A DNA stretch of 54,241 nucleotides from Deltaproteobacteria bacterium (GCA_016210005.1 JACQVA010000207.1:1-54241), one strand, 5' to 3'; positions 33,672 to 46,584 are shown, counted from the stretch's first letter. The notes: a model not told the origin generated them from the letters alone. Numbers and translations are program-made.

Positions 33672-35758
33672 GCCTGCGGTGGTTGCCGGGCTGGGTGGGA
33701 TCGCATTGGGGCTTCGCGCCTCGTTTGGCGTTGGCCATATCCGCCCTGCTGGTGGCGGCCTGTAGCGTGCTGAGCTGGATGCTGGTCGAGCGCGAGCTCA
33801 CCGAGCTGCACAACCGGCTGGTCGTGCGCGGGGAAACGATGGCCGAATACATCGCTTACGATGCCGAGCTGGGCATTCTCAGCGGCGACGTTGACAGCTT
33901 GCAACAACTCGGCGAACGCGGGCGCAGCCAGCGCGATGTCGTGTATTGCAGCTTCCTCGACGCCGCCGGCGTGCACCTTGCCTCCGTTGGCCCCGTTCCC
34001 GCCGGTCCATCCCAGGCGGCCGCGCCAGCAGCGGCGCCGGACGGGCAGCGCAGCCTCGGCGCCCTGGTGTGGCAATTCGAAGCGCCCGTCTACACCGCGG
34101 CCGCTCGGCCGCAGCGGGAAGAACTCGGCTTCTTCAGCGGCCGCACGTCCACCGGGGCCACGGCCGAGCAGCACCAGATCGGCACTGTACTGCTGGGGTT
34201 ATCGACAGCGTCGTTGCACCAGATTCGCCGCCGCGTTGTTGTCACCGCCATCTCGGTTACCCTGCTGATCACCGCCATCGGCATTCTCAGCGCGGCGTGG
34301 TTGGCCACCGCGGTCACCCGCCCGCTCAAGCTGCTGGCGCAAGCCGCCGAAACCATCGCCGGCGGCGAGCTGAACACGCGGGTCAAGATCGCTTCGTCGG
34401 ACGAGTTCGGCGCCTTGGCGGGTGCGTTCAACACCATGGTGGCGAGTCTGGCGCGCAGCCATGCCCAACTGGAAAGCCACGGCCGCACGCTGGAAGACCG
34501 GGTGCGGGCGCGCACCGAAACCCTCGAAGCCGTCAACCGCGAACTGATCAAGACCAAGACCGCCGCCGAGGCCGGCAACCGCGCCAAGTCGGAATTCCTC
34601 GCCAACATGAGTCATGAGATCCGCACCCCGATGAACGGCATCCTGGGCATGACGGAGATGTTGCTCGAATCTTCGCTGAGCGAAGGGCAGCGCGAGGATC
34701 TGCTCACCATCCGCGACAGCGGCCATGCCCTGCTCGCGATCGTCAACGACATCCTCGATTTTTCCAAGATCGAGGCCGGCCGCTTCGAGCTGGAGGCGTA
34801 CCCGTTCTCCCTGCGCGAGCTGGTGGCCAGGACCGTCAAGATGCTGCGCGCACGCGCCGAGGAGAAGGGATTGGAGCTGCGCGAGGAGGTGGCGGCTGCG
34901 CTGCCCGACCGCTTCGTGGGGGACGCCCGCCGGCTGCGTCAGGTGCTCGTCAACCTCGTCGGCAATGCCATCAAGTTCACCAACAGCGGCGTCATCGTGG
35001 TACGCGCCGAACCCGCACCGGCGCCGGCCGCTTCGTCGCGCCTCCACTTCAGCGTCACCGACAGCGGGATTGGTATCCCCCCGGAAAAACACCAGGCGAT
35101 CTTCAATGCCTTCGAGCAAGTCGACGGCTCGACGGCGCGCAAGTACGGCGGCAGCGGCTTGGGACTGGCCATTTCCGCCGAGTTGGTGACCCTGATGGAC
35201 GGGCGGATCTGGGTCGAGAGTGAGGTCGGCCGCGGCAGCACGTTCCATTTCGCCGTGGCCGTGTCGCCCGCCGGCGCGGAGCTGGCTCCACCCGCACCCC
35301 GCGCCGCCCCGCCGCTCGGTGCGGCCCAGGCGGCGGCGCGGCTGCACATCCTGTTGGCCGAAGATAACATCGTCAACCAACGCCTTACCGTGCGCCTGCT
35401 GGAAAAGCACGGCCACTCGGTGGCGCTGGCCGGCGACGGCAGGCAGGCATTGGCGGCGCTGGAGCGCGAGACGTTCGACCTCGTGCTGATGGACGTGCAG
35501 ATGCCGGGGATGGACGGCCTTGAAGCTACCGCCGAGATCCGCGCCCGCGAACGGGCCACGGGCCAGCACCTGCCGATCGTCGCGCTCACCGCCCACGCGC
35601 TCAAAGGCGACCAAGAACGCTGCCTTGCGGCCGGCATGGACGCCTACGTTTCCAAGCCGATCGAGACCCAAGCACTCTTCGATGCCATCGAGCGACTGGT
35701 AGCGCAGCCCGCCGCCGCGGAGCCCAACCACGCGTACCAGCCGGCGCATGAAGGGTGA
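33668..35758 (+). CDS. Membrane hybrid sensor histidine kinase/response regulator
   Basis: A 696-residue kinase. Order: transmembrane segment ([19 protein letters not shown]), a periplasmic sensor of about 150 residues, second transmembrane segment ([18 protein letters not shown]), HAMP ([20 protein letters not shown]), coiled coil, HisKA with H316 in [16 protein letters not shown], HATPase_c ([38 protein letters not shown]) and a C-terminal receiver with phospho-acceptor Asp609 in [13 protein letters not shown]. There is no HPt or DNA-binding output domain, so the phosphate must pass to a separate protein. The start is GTG 33668, overlapping the binding-protein stop (GTGA). The sensor domain is unassigned; the neighbouring binding protein is its best candidate partner. 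Confidence 0.92.
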   Translation: MSLRWLPGWVGSHWGFAPRLALAISALLVAACSVLSWMLVERELTELHNRLVVRGETMAEYIAYDAELGILSGDVDSLQQLGERGRSQRDVVYCSFLDAAGVHLASVGPVPAGPSQAAAPAAAPDGQRSLGALVWQFEAPVYTAAARPQREELGFFSGRTSTGATAEQHQIGTVLLGLSTASLHQIRRRVVVTAISVTLLITAIGILSAAWLATAVTRPLKLLAQAAETIAGGELNTRVKIASSDEFGALAGAFNTMVASLARSHAQLESHGRTLEDRVRARTETLEAVNRELIKTKTAAEAGNRAKSEFLANMSHEIRTPMNGILGMTEMLLESSLSEGQREDLLTIRDSGHALLAIVNDILDFSKIEAGRFELEAYPFSLRELVARTVKMLRARAEEKGLELREEVAAALPDRFVGDARRLRQVLVNLVGNAIKFTNSGVIVVRAEPAPAPAASSRLHFSVTDSGIGIPPEKHQAIFNAFEQVDGSTARKYGGSGLGLAISAELVTLMDGRIWVESEVGRGSTFHFAVAVSPAGAELAPPAPRAAPPLGAAQAAARLHILLAEDNIVNQRLTVRLLEKHGHSVALAGDGRQALAALERETFDLVLMDVQMPGMDGLEATAEIRARERATGQHLPIVALTAHALKGDQERCLAAGMDAYVSKPIETQALFDAIERLVAQPAAAEPNHAYQPAHEG

Positions 35759-35763
35759 GGCGC

Positions 35764-36651
35764 TTACCGGCTCAGCTTGAGAAACTCCACGATCGCCCGT
35801 GCCTGCGCCTCGCTGAGCGTCCAACGGTAGTGAGGCATCGCCGGCTTCTGCTGGGCGAGCATGTGCCAGGCTCGGCTGCGCAGTTGCTCCGGGTCGCGCT
35901 GCTTGAAGTATTGGCGGTCGAAGACCACTTCGGGCAGCTTGATGACCTCGCCGAGGTTCTTGACCCCGCGCCCATCGTCGCCATGGCAGTTGGCGCAGCT
36001 GCGCGAGTACTCGGCAAAGCCGGGCGAGAGCACGCGCACGAAGGCGGCCAGCAGCTTCGCCTCCGCCTCCGTCACCTGCGGCGCCAGCGCCGGCATGCCT
36101 TTGCGCCCGTGGCGAACCACCACCGCCAGCTGCCGGTCGCTGAGCGAGCGCTGGTAAGCGGGATCGGATAAGTCGCGCGGCGGGTGAACCCCGGGCGGGA
36201 GCGTGGCCCCCGGCCGGCCGGTCTGGCCGTGGCAGATCTCGCAGCGCTCCACGTACAGCTGCCACCCCGGCTCGACTCGCGGCCAGTCGATGGCCGGCAA
36301 GCGGCGTAAGTGAGCGACGACCTCCTCGACCGCGCTGGCCCGCGCCCGCAGCGCGGTCGGGTCGAACGCCAAGTTGAGCGCCCGCCCCTCGCGTATACGC
36401 TCGACCAGCTCGTCGGTGGCATACTTCCCCAAGAAGCCTTCGTGTAGATTGCGCGGCGCGGCGGCGAAGATGACGGCATCCGGCCCATCCCCCTTGCCCT
36501 GCGGCCCGTGACACGAGGCGCAATAGAGCCGATATAGCCGGGCGCCATCGGTTTCCGCGCCGGGCGCACTCGCTGCCGCCGCCAGAACCAGACCTATGGC
36601 TCCTATCGCGAGCAGACCGGACCACCGGCGGCGCTGCCCTACTGGCCTCAT
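35764..36651 (-). CDS. Triheme cytochrome c
   Basis: A 295-residue exported cytochrome with three heme c sites: CASCH (44-48), CEICH (137-141) and CANCH (219-223). Each is followed by a methionine-containing segment (for example GMPALAPQVT) that could supply the distal ligand. A signal peptide ends near AAASAPGAE. The start is ATG 36651; a frame to 36840 would overlap the upstream divergent gene region and adds no signal-like sequence. The three cytochrome c domains resemble c-type subunits of alcohol/aldehyde dehydrogenases or terminal-oxidase donors. It is divergent from the pyruvate:ferredoxin oxidoreductase gene and ends five bases from the kinase stop (convergent). The electron partner is unknown. 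Confidence 0.88.
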   Translation of the reverse strand: MRPVGQRRRWSGLLAIGAIGLVLAAAASAPGAETDGARLYRLYCASCHGPQGKGDGPDAVIFAAAPRNLHEGFLGKYATDELVERIREGRALNLAFDPTALRARASAVEEVVAHLRRLPAIDWPRVEPGWQLYVERCEICHGQTGRPGATLPPGVHPPRDLSDPAYQRSLSDRQLAVVVRHGRKGMPALAPQVTEAEAKLLAAFVRVLSPGFAEYSRSCANCHGDDGRGVKNLGEVIKLPEVVFDRQYFKQRDPEQLRSRAWHMLAQQKPAMPHYRWTLSEAQARAIVEFLKLSR

Positions 36652-36843
36652 GCCGCCCGTGTTAACTGGCCACCGCCGCCAGTACAAGCCCGGATTCTTC
36701 CCGCGCCTGCGAAGACGGTGGAGCGGCAGCGGAGCGAACCCTAAGAAATCAAGCGCCTCACCCGCGGGCACGATTAGCGCACCTGCACAGCGCGCCGGAA
36801 TCTGATAGTGGAAAACCCAGCGGGGCAGAAGAGGCCGCACACG
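36652..36843. promoter_or_regulatory. Divergent promoter region between cytochrome c and PFOR genes
   Basis: These 192 bases must drive the cytochrome (minus) and the oxidoreductase operon (plus). I see no confident -35/-10 pair. AGAGG lies upstream of ATG 36844 as its ribosome binding site. Confidence 0.4.
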
Positions 36844-40425
<3,582 letters not shown>

Positions 40426-40456
40426 GGGAGGGCGCGCCGCTCACGAAGGAGAAGCC

Positions 40457-41455
40457 ATGGATCTATCCACGACCTACCTCGGCTTGGAACTACCCCACCC
40501 GCTCATGCCCGGCGCCTCGCCGCTGGTGGACGACCTCGACACCGTGAAGCGCCTGGAAGACGCCGGGGCGGCGGCGATCGTGATGCACTCGCTGTTCGAG
40601 GAGCAGATCGAGCAGGACCAGCTGGGCTTTGTCCACCACGTCGAGTCTTACGCCGAGTCCTACGCCGAGGCGCTGTGGTATTTTCCTCACCCCGACGAGT
40701 ATTCGCTTGGCCCCGAGCGCTACCTCAACCAAGTCCGGCGGATCAAGGAAACGGTAGCCGTGCCGGTCATCGGCAGCTTGAACGGTCACAGCGCGACCGG
40801 CTGGCTGGAGTATGCGCGCCTGATCGAGCAGGCCGGGGCCGATGCGCTCGAACTCAACGTCTACCACGTCGCCACCGATCCGGCCGAGACCAGCGAGAGC
40901 GTCGAGCAGCGGGTGTACGAGATCGCCGGCACGGTGAAGGGCGAGGTCAGCATCCCGGTGGCGATCAAGCTGGCGCACTTCTTCTCGGCCATCCCGCATC
41001 TGGCGCGCAAGCTCGACCAGTTGGGTGTCGATGGCCTGGTGCTCTTCAACCGCTTCTATCACCCGGACATCGACCTCGAGGAGTTGGACGTGATTCCGCG
41101 CCTGCACCTCTCCGAGCCCTACGAGCTACTGTTGCGCCTGCACTGGCTGGCGATTCTGTCGGGGCGGGTGCGCGCCTCACTGGCAGTGACTGGAGGAGTG
41201 CATTCGGCGGAGGATGCCCTCAAGGCGGTGATGGCCGGGGCGCACGCGGTGCAGTTGGTCTCGGCGCTGTTGCGGCACGGCCCCGCGCATCTGGGCGTAG
41301 TGCTCAGCGGCATGCGCCAGTGGCTCGAAGCTCACGAATACGAATCGCTGGCGCAAATGCGCGGCAGCATGAATCTCGAGCGCTGCCCCAACCCCGGCGC
41401 CCTCATGCGCGGCAACTACATGCGCGTGCTGCAGAGCTGGCGGCCGCGAGCGTGA
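40457..41455 (+). CDS. Dihydroorotate dehydrogenase-like flavoprotein
   Basis: A 332-residue FMN TIM-barrel protein. Seen: TTYLGLELPHPLMPGASPLV, VPVIGSLNGHSATGWLEYAR, ADALELNVYHV, VAIKLAHFFSAIPHLARKLD and LAVTGGVHSAEDALKAVMAG with the phosphate-binding glycines, then the GAHAVQLVSALL strand. This subgroup is routinely found behind NifJ-type oxidoreductases and is distinct from true PyrD; its substrate is not established. GAAGGAG precedes ATG 40457. Probably co-transcribed with the PFOR, from which it may receive or to which it may deliver electrons. Confidence 0.88.
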   Translation: MDLSTTYLGLELPHPLMPGASPLVDDLDTVKRLEDAGAAAIVMHSLFEEQIEQDQLGFVHHVESYAESYAEALWYFPHPDEYSLGPERYLNQVRRIKETVAVPVIGSLNGHSATGWLEYARLIEQAGADALELNVYHVATDPAETSESVEQRVYEIAGTVKGEVSIPVAIKLAHFFSAIPHLARKLDQLGVDGLVLFNRFYHPDIDLEELDVIPRLHLSEPYELLLRLHWLAILSGRVRASLAVTGGVHSAEDALKAVMAGAHAVQLVSALLRHGPAHLGVVLSGMRQWLEAHEYESLAQMRGSMNLERCPNPGALMRGNYMRVLQSWRPRA

Positions 41456-41500
41456 AGCATGGCCCAACGCCAGCCACCGCGGAGAAGCTTAAGAAAGCGG

Positions 41501-42394
41501 CTACGACCCGTGCCGGCTTGTCGGGCTGGCCACCAGCCACTTGCCGCCCAAGCCCTCGATGCGGCAGTCGCTCCGCACTACCCCCTCGTGCTGCAAGCTG
41601 GCGACGGCGCGGGTGGCGAGCTGGCGGCTTGCCAGCACCCCGGCCAAGTCATTGAAGCTAGCGTAGACGACTGCCTGGAGGTAGCGGCGGGCGAGGGCAA
41701 CCGCAGCCGCCTCCAGTCCGAGCCGCCGCGCCGGAGCCACACGCTCGCCGTAGCGCCGCGCCACCAGGTCCCAAACGTAGGTGAAGGGATCGTAGCGCAC
41801 CTCGCGCATCGACACATACAGCCGCTGTTGCAGCTCGGCCATGGCGGCATCGAAAACGCGCCGCTGGCGTGGGCGTGCCAGGTTGCTCGCCAGCTTGAGG
41901 GCAAAGGTGTCTTGCGGACCATCGCGGTCGAGCGAGTCGAGCACGGCCTTGGCCGCCGCCGACAGCAACCCGTCGCGGTACGCCCGCAGATAGTCTTGTT
42001 CGGGCCCGAAGAGCCGATAGACGGCCGGAAAGATGTCCCAGGCCACGAACGTGGGTTTCTTGCGGATCAACTTGCCGTAGAACACCTTGCCGGCCGCCGG
42101 CAGCTGGTCCTTCAGCTCCCAGGCCAGGCCCACCTCGCTATCGTGGTGGCTGTGCTGCGGGAACCGCGGGTCGCGCCGCCCACACACCGCCACCCACAAG
42201 CAGGGCAAATTCAAGCTGCGGGCGGCAAACAACGAGGCCAAGCCGACCTCCTCGATGAAGCCCAACGCCCGCCGGGCGCTGCGCACCTGCAACGCCGGCA
42301 GCCGCCTAAAGCTGCGATCGCGCCGCGCCTCGAGTGCTTCCAGGGGGATGGCCGCCACAGTGGCGTGCCGGGCTGCATGAAAATTCGCCGGCAT
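41501..42394 (-). CDS. AlkZ-related protein
   Basis: A 297-residue protein resembling AlkZ-related proteins, distant relatives of the winged-helix DNA glycosylases AlkZ/YcaQ that unhook interstrand crosslinks. Seen: LPCLWVAVCGRRDPRFPQHS followed by an HHD motif, GLAWELKDQLPAAGKVFYGK, KPTFVAWDIFPAVYRLFG, LKLASNLARPRQRRVFDAAM and YDPFTYVWDLVARRYGE. The glycosylase QxQ/QxD motif of true AlkZ is not evident, so glycosylase activity is doubtful. ATG 42394 lies only 49 bases from the divergent citrate synthase ATG. Identification rests on remembered family resemblance. Confidence 0.65.
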   Translation of the reverse strand: MPANFHAARHATVAAIPLEALEARRDRSFRRLPALQVRSARRALGFIEEVGLASLFAARSLNLPCLWVAVCGRRDPRFPQHSHHDSEVGLAWELKDQLPAAGKVFYGKLIRKKPTFVAWDIFPAVYRLFGPEQDYLRAYRDGLLSAAAKAVLDSLDRDGPQDTFALKLASNLARPRQRRVFDAAMAELQQRLYVSMREVRYDPFTYVWDLVARRYGERVAPARRLGLEAAAVALARRYLQAVVYASFNDLAGVLASRQLATRAVASLQHEGVVRSDCRIEGLGGKWLVASPTSRHGS

Positions 42395-42443
42395 AGTTGT
42401 CCTGTCCTTAAAACACAGTAAGAGTAAGGTAAAGGAGGTTGCG

Positions 42444-43733
<1,290 letters not shown>

Positions 43734-43861
43734 CGCTGCTTTTCACAAGTGGTGAGGGGATCAGCGGCGGGGCAACGCTGCCCGCCGGCAGCTCCGTCTC
43801 TGCCGCCCCCGGAACTCGGTTTCCGGCGGACGCGGCGTGGAGCCACAGCGGCGCATGACCT
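43734..43861. other. Spacer after citrate synthase
   Basis: A short inverted repeat, CCGGAA-CTCGGT-TTCCGG (near 43807-43824), might be a weak terminator for gltA. Nothing coding is seen. Confidence 0.35.
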
Positions 43862-44005
43862 CCGGGCCTCGCCGAAGTTGAGCAGAAACCCCAGCTGTCA
43901 CTGCGTCAGGCGCAAGCAGGGCTGGATCTGTTCGCGGCGAGCGGCCGTGGCATGCGCCACGGACTTGAGCTCGAGGATGACCGTCCCCTCAACCACGGGG
44001 TCCGC
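43862..44005 (-). pseudogene. Remnant of a GxxExxY-family protein
   Basis: The minus strand reads ADPVVEGTVILELKSVAHAT, ARREQIQPCLRLTQ, an in-frame TGA (43898-43900), then QLGFLLNFGEAR. This is the C-terminal part of GxxExxY proteins (a PD-(D/E)xK-like fold with the V-I-L-E-L-K strand and the L-x-x-Y-L-x-L-T/S ... G-x-L-x-N-F ending). The N-terminal half is missing and a stop interrupts the rest, so the gene is dead. Confidence 0.65.
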
Positions 44006-44101
44006 CCGGCGGCGGCGCGGCCAGGCAGGTCTCACCTTCACACGATGCCTCGGGCGTGCCCCTTGTGACGAATCGACGTCGCCGCATTCGTGCGATGGTC
44101 T

Positions 44102-44401
44102 CTAAGCAGCCTTGACTCCCCAGCGCCGCGTCAGCTCAATCAACTGCTCCGCATGCTGGGGCCAATCATGCAACGTCTCGGGGTCGAAGTCGGCACCATT
44201 CGGCCACACCAGCGTGTGGACCTCGGGATCGATGCGCACCTGCCTGAACACCGCCTGATCAAGGAGTGCCTGATAGATCTCACCAGCGAGGACCGGCTCG
44301 AAGTTGATCGTCTGTTCGGTCGCGTCGTCGAATCGAACGCGCAGCGTGTACGGACCGACGATCTCGAACGAGTCGACGCGACAAATGCGATGCTCCATCA
44401 T
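44102..44401 (-). CDS. DUF2442 domain protein
   Basis: A 99-residue DUF2442 protein. Seen: GPYTLRVRFDDATEQTINFE and HTLVWPNGADFDPETLHDW, the family's two diagnostic blocks. The start is ATG 44401 (or 44398) after AGGGAAG. DUF2442 genes usually pair with DUF4160 genes in toxin-antitoxin-like modules, and such a partner should sit just upstream; none is found, and a GIY-YIG remnant lies there instead. It is probably the surviving half of a module, with the other half lost to rearrangement. Function is unknown. Confidence 0.8.
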   Translation of the reverse strand: MMEHRICRVDSFEIVGPYTLRVRFDDATEQTINFEPVLAGEIYQALLDQAVFRQVRIDPEVHTLVWPNGADFDPETLHDWPQHAEQLIELTRRWGVKAA

Positions 44402-44515
44402 TTCTTCCCTACGCCAGGGGCGCAATCGGCCGCGGCCTGCGCCCAGCTTGAAGCAACTGCCAGTCCGCCAGCAATTCGGCCTGATGGAGTTCCGCCCACG
44501 CCTCGACCAAGCGTC

Positions 44516-44747
44516 GTTTACATCCTGGCCAGCAAACGGAACGGCACGCTGTACATTGGGGTGACCTCAGAGCTGGCAACGCCGGGTGTGGCAGCATAAG
44601 AGTAAGGTAGTGGAGGGTTTTTTCCCAAGTATGGCGTTGACAAGCTGATCTACTACGAAGCGCAGGGCTGCGCAGAGACCGCAATCGTGCGGGAGAAGCA
44701 GCTGAAGAAGTGGCGCCGCGCCTGGAAGATGACAAATTGCGTCCCTT
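44516..44747 (+). pseudogene. Frameshifted second copy of the truncated GIY-YIG gene
   Basis: This matches the minus strand of 24565-24796 nearly base for base: YILASKRNGTLYIGVTSELA, then an extra C (ACGCCGGG for ACGCGGG) shifts frame into a TAA. One base is lost later in the T-run (GGTTTTTTCCC), restoring KYGVDKLIYYE and AIVREKQLKKWRRAWKM. It ends at the same point (GCGTCCCTT) as the other copy. Neither the 31-bp terminal repeats nor the REP palindrome is present here. Confidence 0.85.
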
Positions 44748-44769
44748 GCCGTGACCGAGCTTGAGTTCG

Positions 44770-45112
44770 ATGGACACCGTGTAAGCGGCGCGATTTGGTT
44801 CGGCGACTCCGCGCCCTTGGTTTCGACGGACCGTATGCGGGCACGCGCCATCACTTCATGGTCCATGGCGAACATCGCCTGGCCGTGCCCTCAAACGCCG
44901 AGTATTCCGTGCCGCAACTTCGCATGCTGATTGCTGAGATCGAAGCGATCATGGGGCGCGAACTCTCGGGAGGAGAGCGGCCTCGGCTCTGTGCCAGTTC
45001 GTTGCCGATTGCCCACCTGCCTACTGCCCTCTGCCTACTGCGTGCGTACTGTCTCCTCCCCCGCATCCCGTCAGCGCGTTGTTCACGGCCCGCACCAGTT
45101 CATCCACGGTGA
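44770..45112 (+). pseudogene. HicA-like toxin gene with disturbed 5' and 3' ends
   Basis: The frame reads TPCKRRDLVRRLRALGFDGP, YAGTRHHFMVHGEHRLAVPS, LRMLIAEIEAIMGREL: a HicA-type dsRBD-like toxin with its K-R-R...L-R-x-L-G-F and G-x-x-H-x-F-M (catalytic His) motifs. The natural start would be ATG-ACA-CCG, but the sequence has ATGGACACCG, one extra G, so the ATG at 44770 runs out of frame into TAA. Only a TTG at 44795 could start the remaining frame. After GREL the frame continues into low-complexity sequence overlapping dockerin copy A. No HicB-type antitoxin gene is seen. Possibly still functional from TTG, more probably decayed. Confidence 0.65.
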
Positions 45113-45215
45113 CGCTGCTGCTGTCGTCAGTGTCGAAAGACGGGCAATCATCCAGCGGCTGCTGGCCGAGGGCGATGTTGCCGCCCTCGGCCAACTCGGC
45201 GGCGGCTGACTTGGT
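45021..45215 (-). pseudogene. Dockerin-like C-terminal fragment, copy A
   Basis: The minus strand encodes [20 protein letters not shown] then [20 protein letters not shown] and a short tail to a stop at 45021. This is one complete and one degraded EF-hand-like repeat of a dockerin-type module (D-x-D-x-S-x-V-T-V-D-E-L). No start codon, signal peptide or upstream gene belongs to it. Three further copies lie at 46016, 47272 and 48478, all on the same strand. Confidence 0.75.
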
Positions 45216-45242
45216 GTTGCGGAAGCTTGTCCCAAAACCTGT

Positions 45243-45260
45243 ATGGGTATAGCATACCAT
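45243..45260 (+). promoter_or_regulatory. Palindromic operator/promoter of tumE-tumA
   Basis: ATGGGTATAGCATACCAT is an imperfect 18-bp palindrome (central GGTAT-AGC-ATACC exact) ending four bases before the TumE ATG. It contains TATAGC, a fair -10, with TTGTCC 15 bases further upstream. No ribosome binding site fits between it and the ATG, so the mRNA may be almost leaderless. The site suits autorepression by the winged-helix antitoxin. Confidence 0.5.
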
Positions 45261-45264
45261 CAAA

Positions 45265-45564
45265 ATGATCGACCTCTCCGAAGGGCCCTTCCATCGCAAG
45301 GTTCAGCTCACGGACGACCTTCTGTTGGAGGTGATCATTCGAGAGGTGCGCGGTGGTCCGCATTATCCGCAGGGAATTCGCTACCGCTGCTATTTGGGAA
45401 ACCCGAAGACGAACGACGTGATTGTCCTCTACGACATCCATCCCGGCAAGTCCCACCATCGTCACGTAAGGGGCCGGCAGCGGCGGTACCGGTTCACGAC
45501 CCCCGCGCAGCTCTGGGACGATTTCGTGGCGGACGTAGAGGCAGTATTGCGAGGCGAGTTATGA
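45265..45564 (+). CDS. tumE: TumE-family toxin (DUF6516-like)
   Basis: A 99-residue protein matching the TumE/DUF6516 toxin pattern: KVQLTDDLLLEVIIREVRG, IRYRCYLGNPKTNDVIVLYD, then IHPGKSHHRHVRGRQRRYRF with the conserved P-H/G-K-x-H-H-x-H cluster, and LWDDFVADVEAVL. Known: TumE toxins pair with a TumA antitoxin encoded downstream. Here the order and the four-base overlap (TTATGA at 45560-45564) match. It has intact start, stop and motifs, unlike its decayed neighbours. It begins 50 bases from dockerin copy A. Confidence 0.8.
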   Translation: MIDLSEGPFHRKVQLTDDLLLEVIIREVRGGPHYPQGIRYRCYLGNPKTNDVIVLYDIHPGKSHHRHVRGRQRRYRFTTPAQLWDDFVADVEAVLRGEL

Positions 45565-45950
45565 AAGTGCGCCGCATCAAGATCGGCATCAAAGACTGGG
45601 CGGAAAACAAGCGAGAACTCCGGGACGTGTTCAGACGCCTCGGAGCCGGCAAGAAACCGCCGGCTGAGGACGCGCTCTACTTTCGGGACATTGCCACCTT
45701 TCGGCGATGTCTGACTCCAAAGCGGCTCGAACTGCTGTGGGTGATCGGGGAGAAGCGGCCGCAGTCGGTCCGGGAGCTGGCAGCGATGGTGAAGCGCGAG
45801 CCCAAGAACGTCAACGAAGACCTCGGCTATCTCGCGAGCGTCGGCCTCGTGGAGTTTCGCCCGAGCGGCGCGCGCGGCAAAGCGAAGGCTCCGGTTGTTC
45901 CCTATGATCGGGTAGATCTCAGCCTGGAACTCCGCGGTGAGGCCGCGTAG
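45561..45950 (+). CDS. tumA: TumA/HVO_A0114-type winged-helix antitoxin
   Basis: A 129-residue DNA-binding protein. Seen: ALYFRDIATFRRCLTPKRLE, LLWVIGEKRPQSVRELAAMV, KREPKNVNEDLGYLASVGLV and a C-terminal VVPYDRVDLSLEL strand: the winged helix of HVO_A0114-family putative DNA-binding proteins, the usual TumE partner. ATG 45561 overlaps the toxin's stop. It is expected to neutralise TumE and bind the palindrome at 45243-45260. Confidence 0.8.
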   Translation: MKVRRIKIGIKDWAENKRELRDVFRRLGAGKKPPAEDALYFRDIATFRRCLTPKRLELLWVIGEKRPQSVRELAAMVKREPKNVNEDLGYLASVGLVEFRPSGARGKAKAPVVPYDRVDLSLELRGEAA

Positions 45951-46015
45951 TAGCCTCCAGCCCCGGCAGCCTCCGTCACCCGACACCGAGCACGCGACCG
46001 GTTTCGTCACCCCCC

Positions 46016-46185
46016 TCACACACTCAGCGCGTTGTTCACCGCCTTCACCAACTCGTCGACGGTGACGACGTCGTCGCCGTTGCCGTCGAATACGGGACAG
46101 TCGCCGAGGTCGGTGTTGACGCCTTTGACCAGCTCGTCGACCGTGACCATGTTGTCCGCGCTGCAGTCGCCGATGCAATTCGGTG
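46016..46185 (-). pseudogene. Dockerin-like C-terminal fragment, copy B
   Basis: Minus strand: [20 protein letters not shown] then [20 protein letters not shown] and VNNALSV before a stop at 46016. It holds two full EF-hand-like repeats, more diverged from the other copies (second loop DGNGDDVVT). No start or upstream domain belongs to it; the sequence behind it is a ClpB fragment on the opposite strand. Confidence 0.75.
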
Positions 46186-46191
46186 TGGCCG

Positions 46192-46415
46192 GCGTGCTGG
46201 AGCTGACCGATGCGGCGCGCGAATACTTCGCCCGCACCGGCTACGATCCGTCGTGCGGCGCCCGGCCGCTCAAGCGGTTGCTGCAGCGGGAACTAGAGAC
46301 GGCGCTCGGCCGCAAGATCTTCGCAGGCGAGGTGCGCGACAACAGTCGCGTGCTCATCGACTGCGCCGGCGATCAGTTGCGCTTCGAGAGTCAGCCGCTG
46401 GCGGAGGCGGCATGA
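46192..46415 (+). pseudogene. 3' fragment of clpB
   Basis: The plus strand encodes VLELTDAAREYFARTGYDPS, CGARPLKRLLQRELETALGR and KIFAGEVRDNSRVLIDCAGD to a stop at 46413-46415. This is the D2 small domain of the ClpB/Hsp104 disaggregase, with the sensor-2 G-A-R-P-L-K-R motif. A full ClpB has about 850 residues; only the last 70-75 remain. Upstream sequence is dockerin copy B, so the junction near 46190 is a recombination breakpoint. Confidence 0.85.
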
Positions 46416-46501
46416 GAACGCGCGCACATCGCCGGTTTGACAACCGCGAATCCGGCGAAGGAGAATGGCACCGTTGCCGAGAGGACAAACAGCCATACCG
46501 C

Positions 46502-46531
46502 TTGCCGCTGGTCCTGGCCAGCGCTTATACT
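46502..46531 (+). promoter_or_regulatory. Candidate promoter for the AF2212-like/retropepsin pair
   Basis: TTGCCG (46502-46507), 18 bases, then TATACT (46526-46531), a 5/6 match to the -10 consensus. The small gene's ATG lies at 46585 after GGAGAGG. Position and spacing are good; the -35 is moderate. Confidence 0.45.
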
Positions 46532-46584
46532 GTGTTGTGTACGATCCCAGGAGATCGATCAAGCCACACCCGGAGAGGTTGCAT

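Noticed and set aside
34199-36625. 808-codon minus-strand frame
   Set aside because: It crosses antisense to the hybrid kinase and out of frame through the cytochrome gene. No motif or start signal.
42395-42443. Transposon or attachment site between the divergent AlkZ-related and gltA genes
   Set aside because: The 49 bases are explained by a ribosome binding site (AAAGGAGG) and a short promoter zone; no repeat is present.
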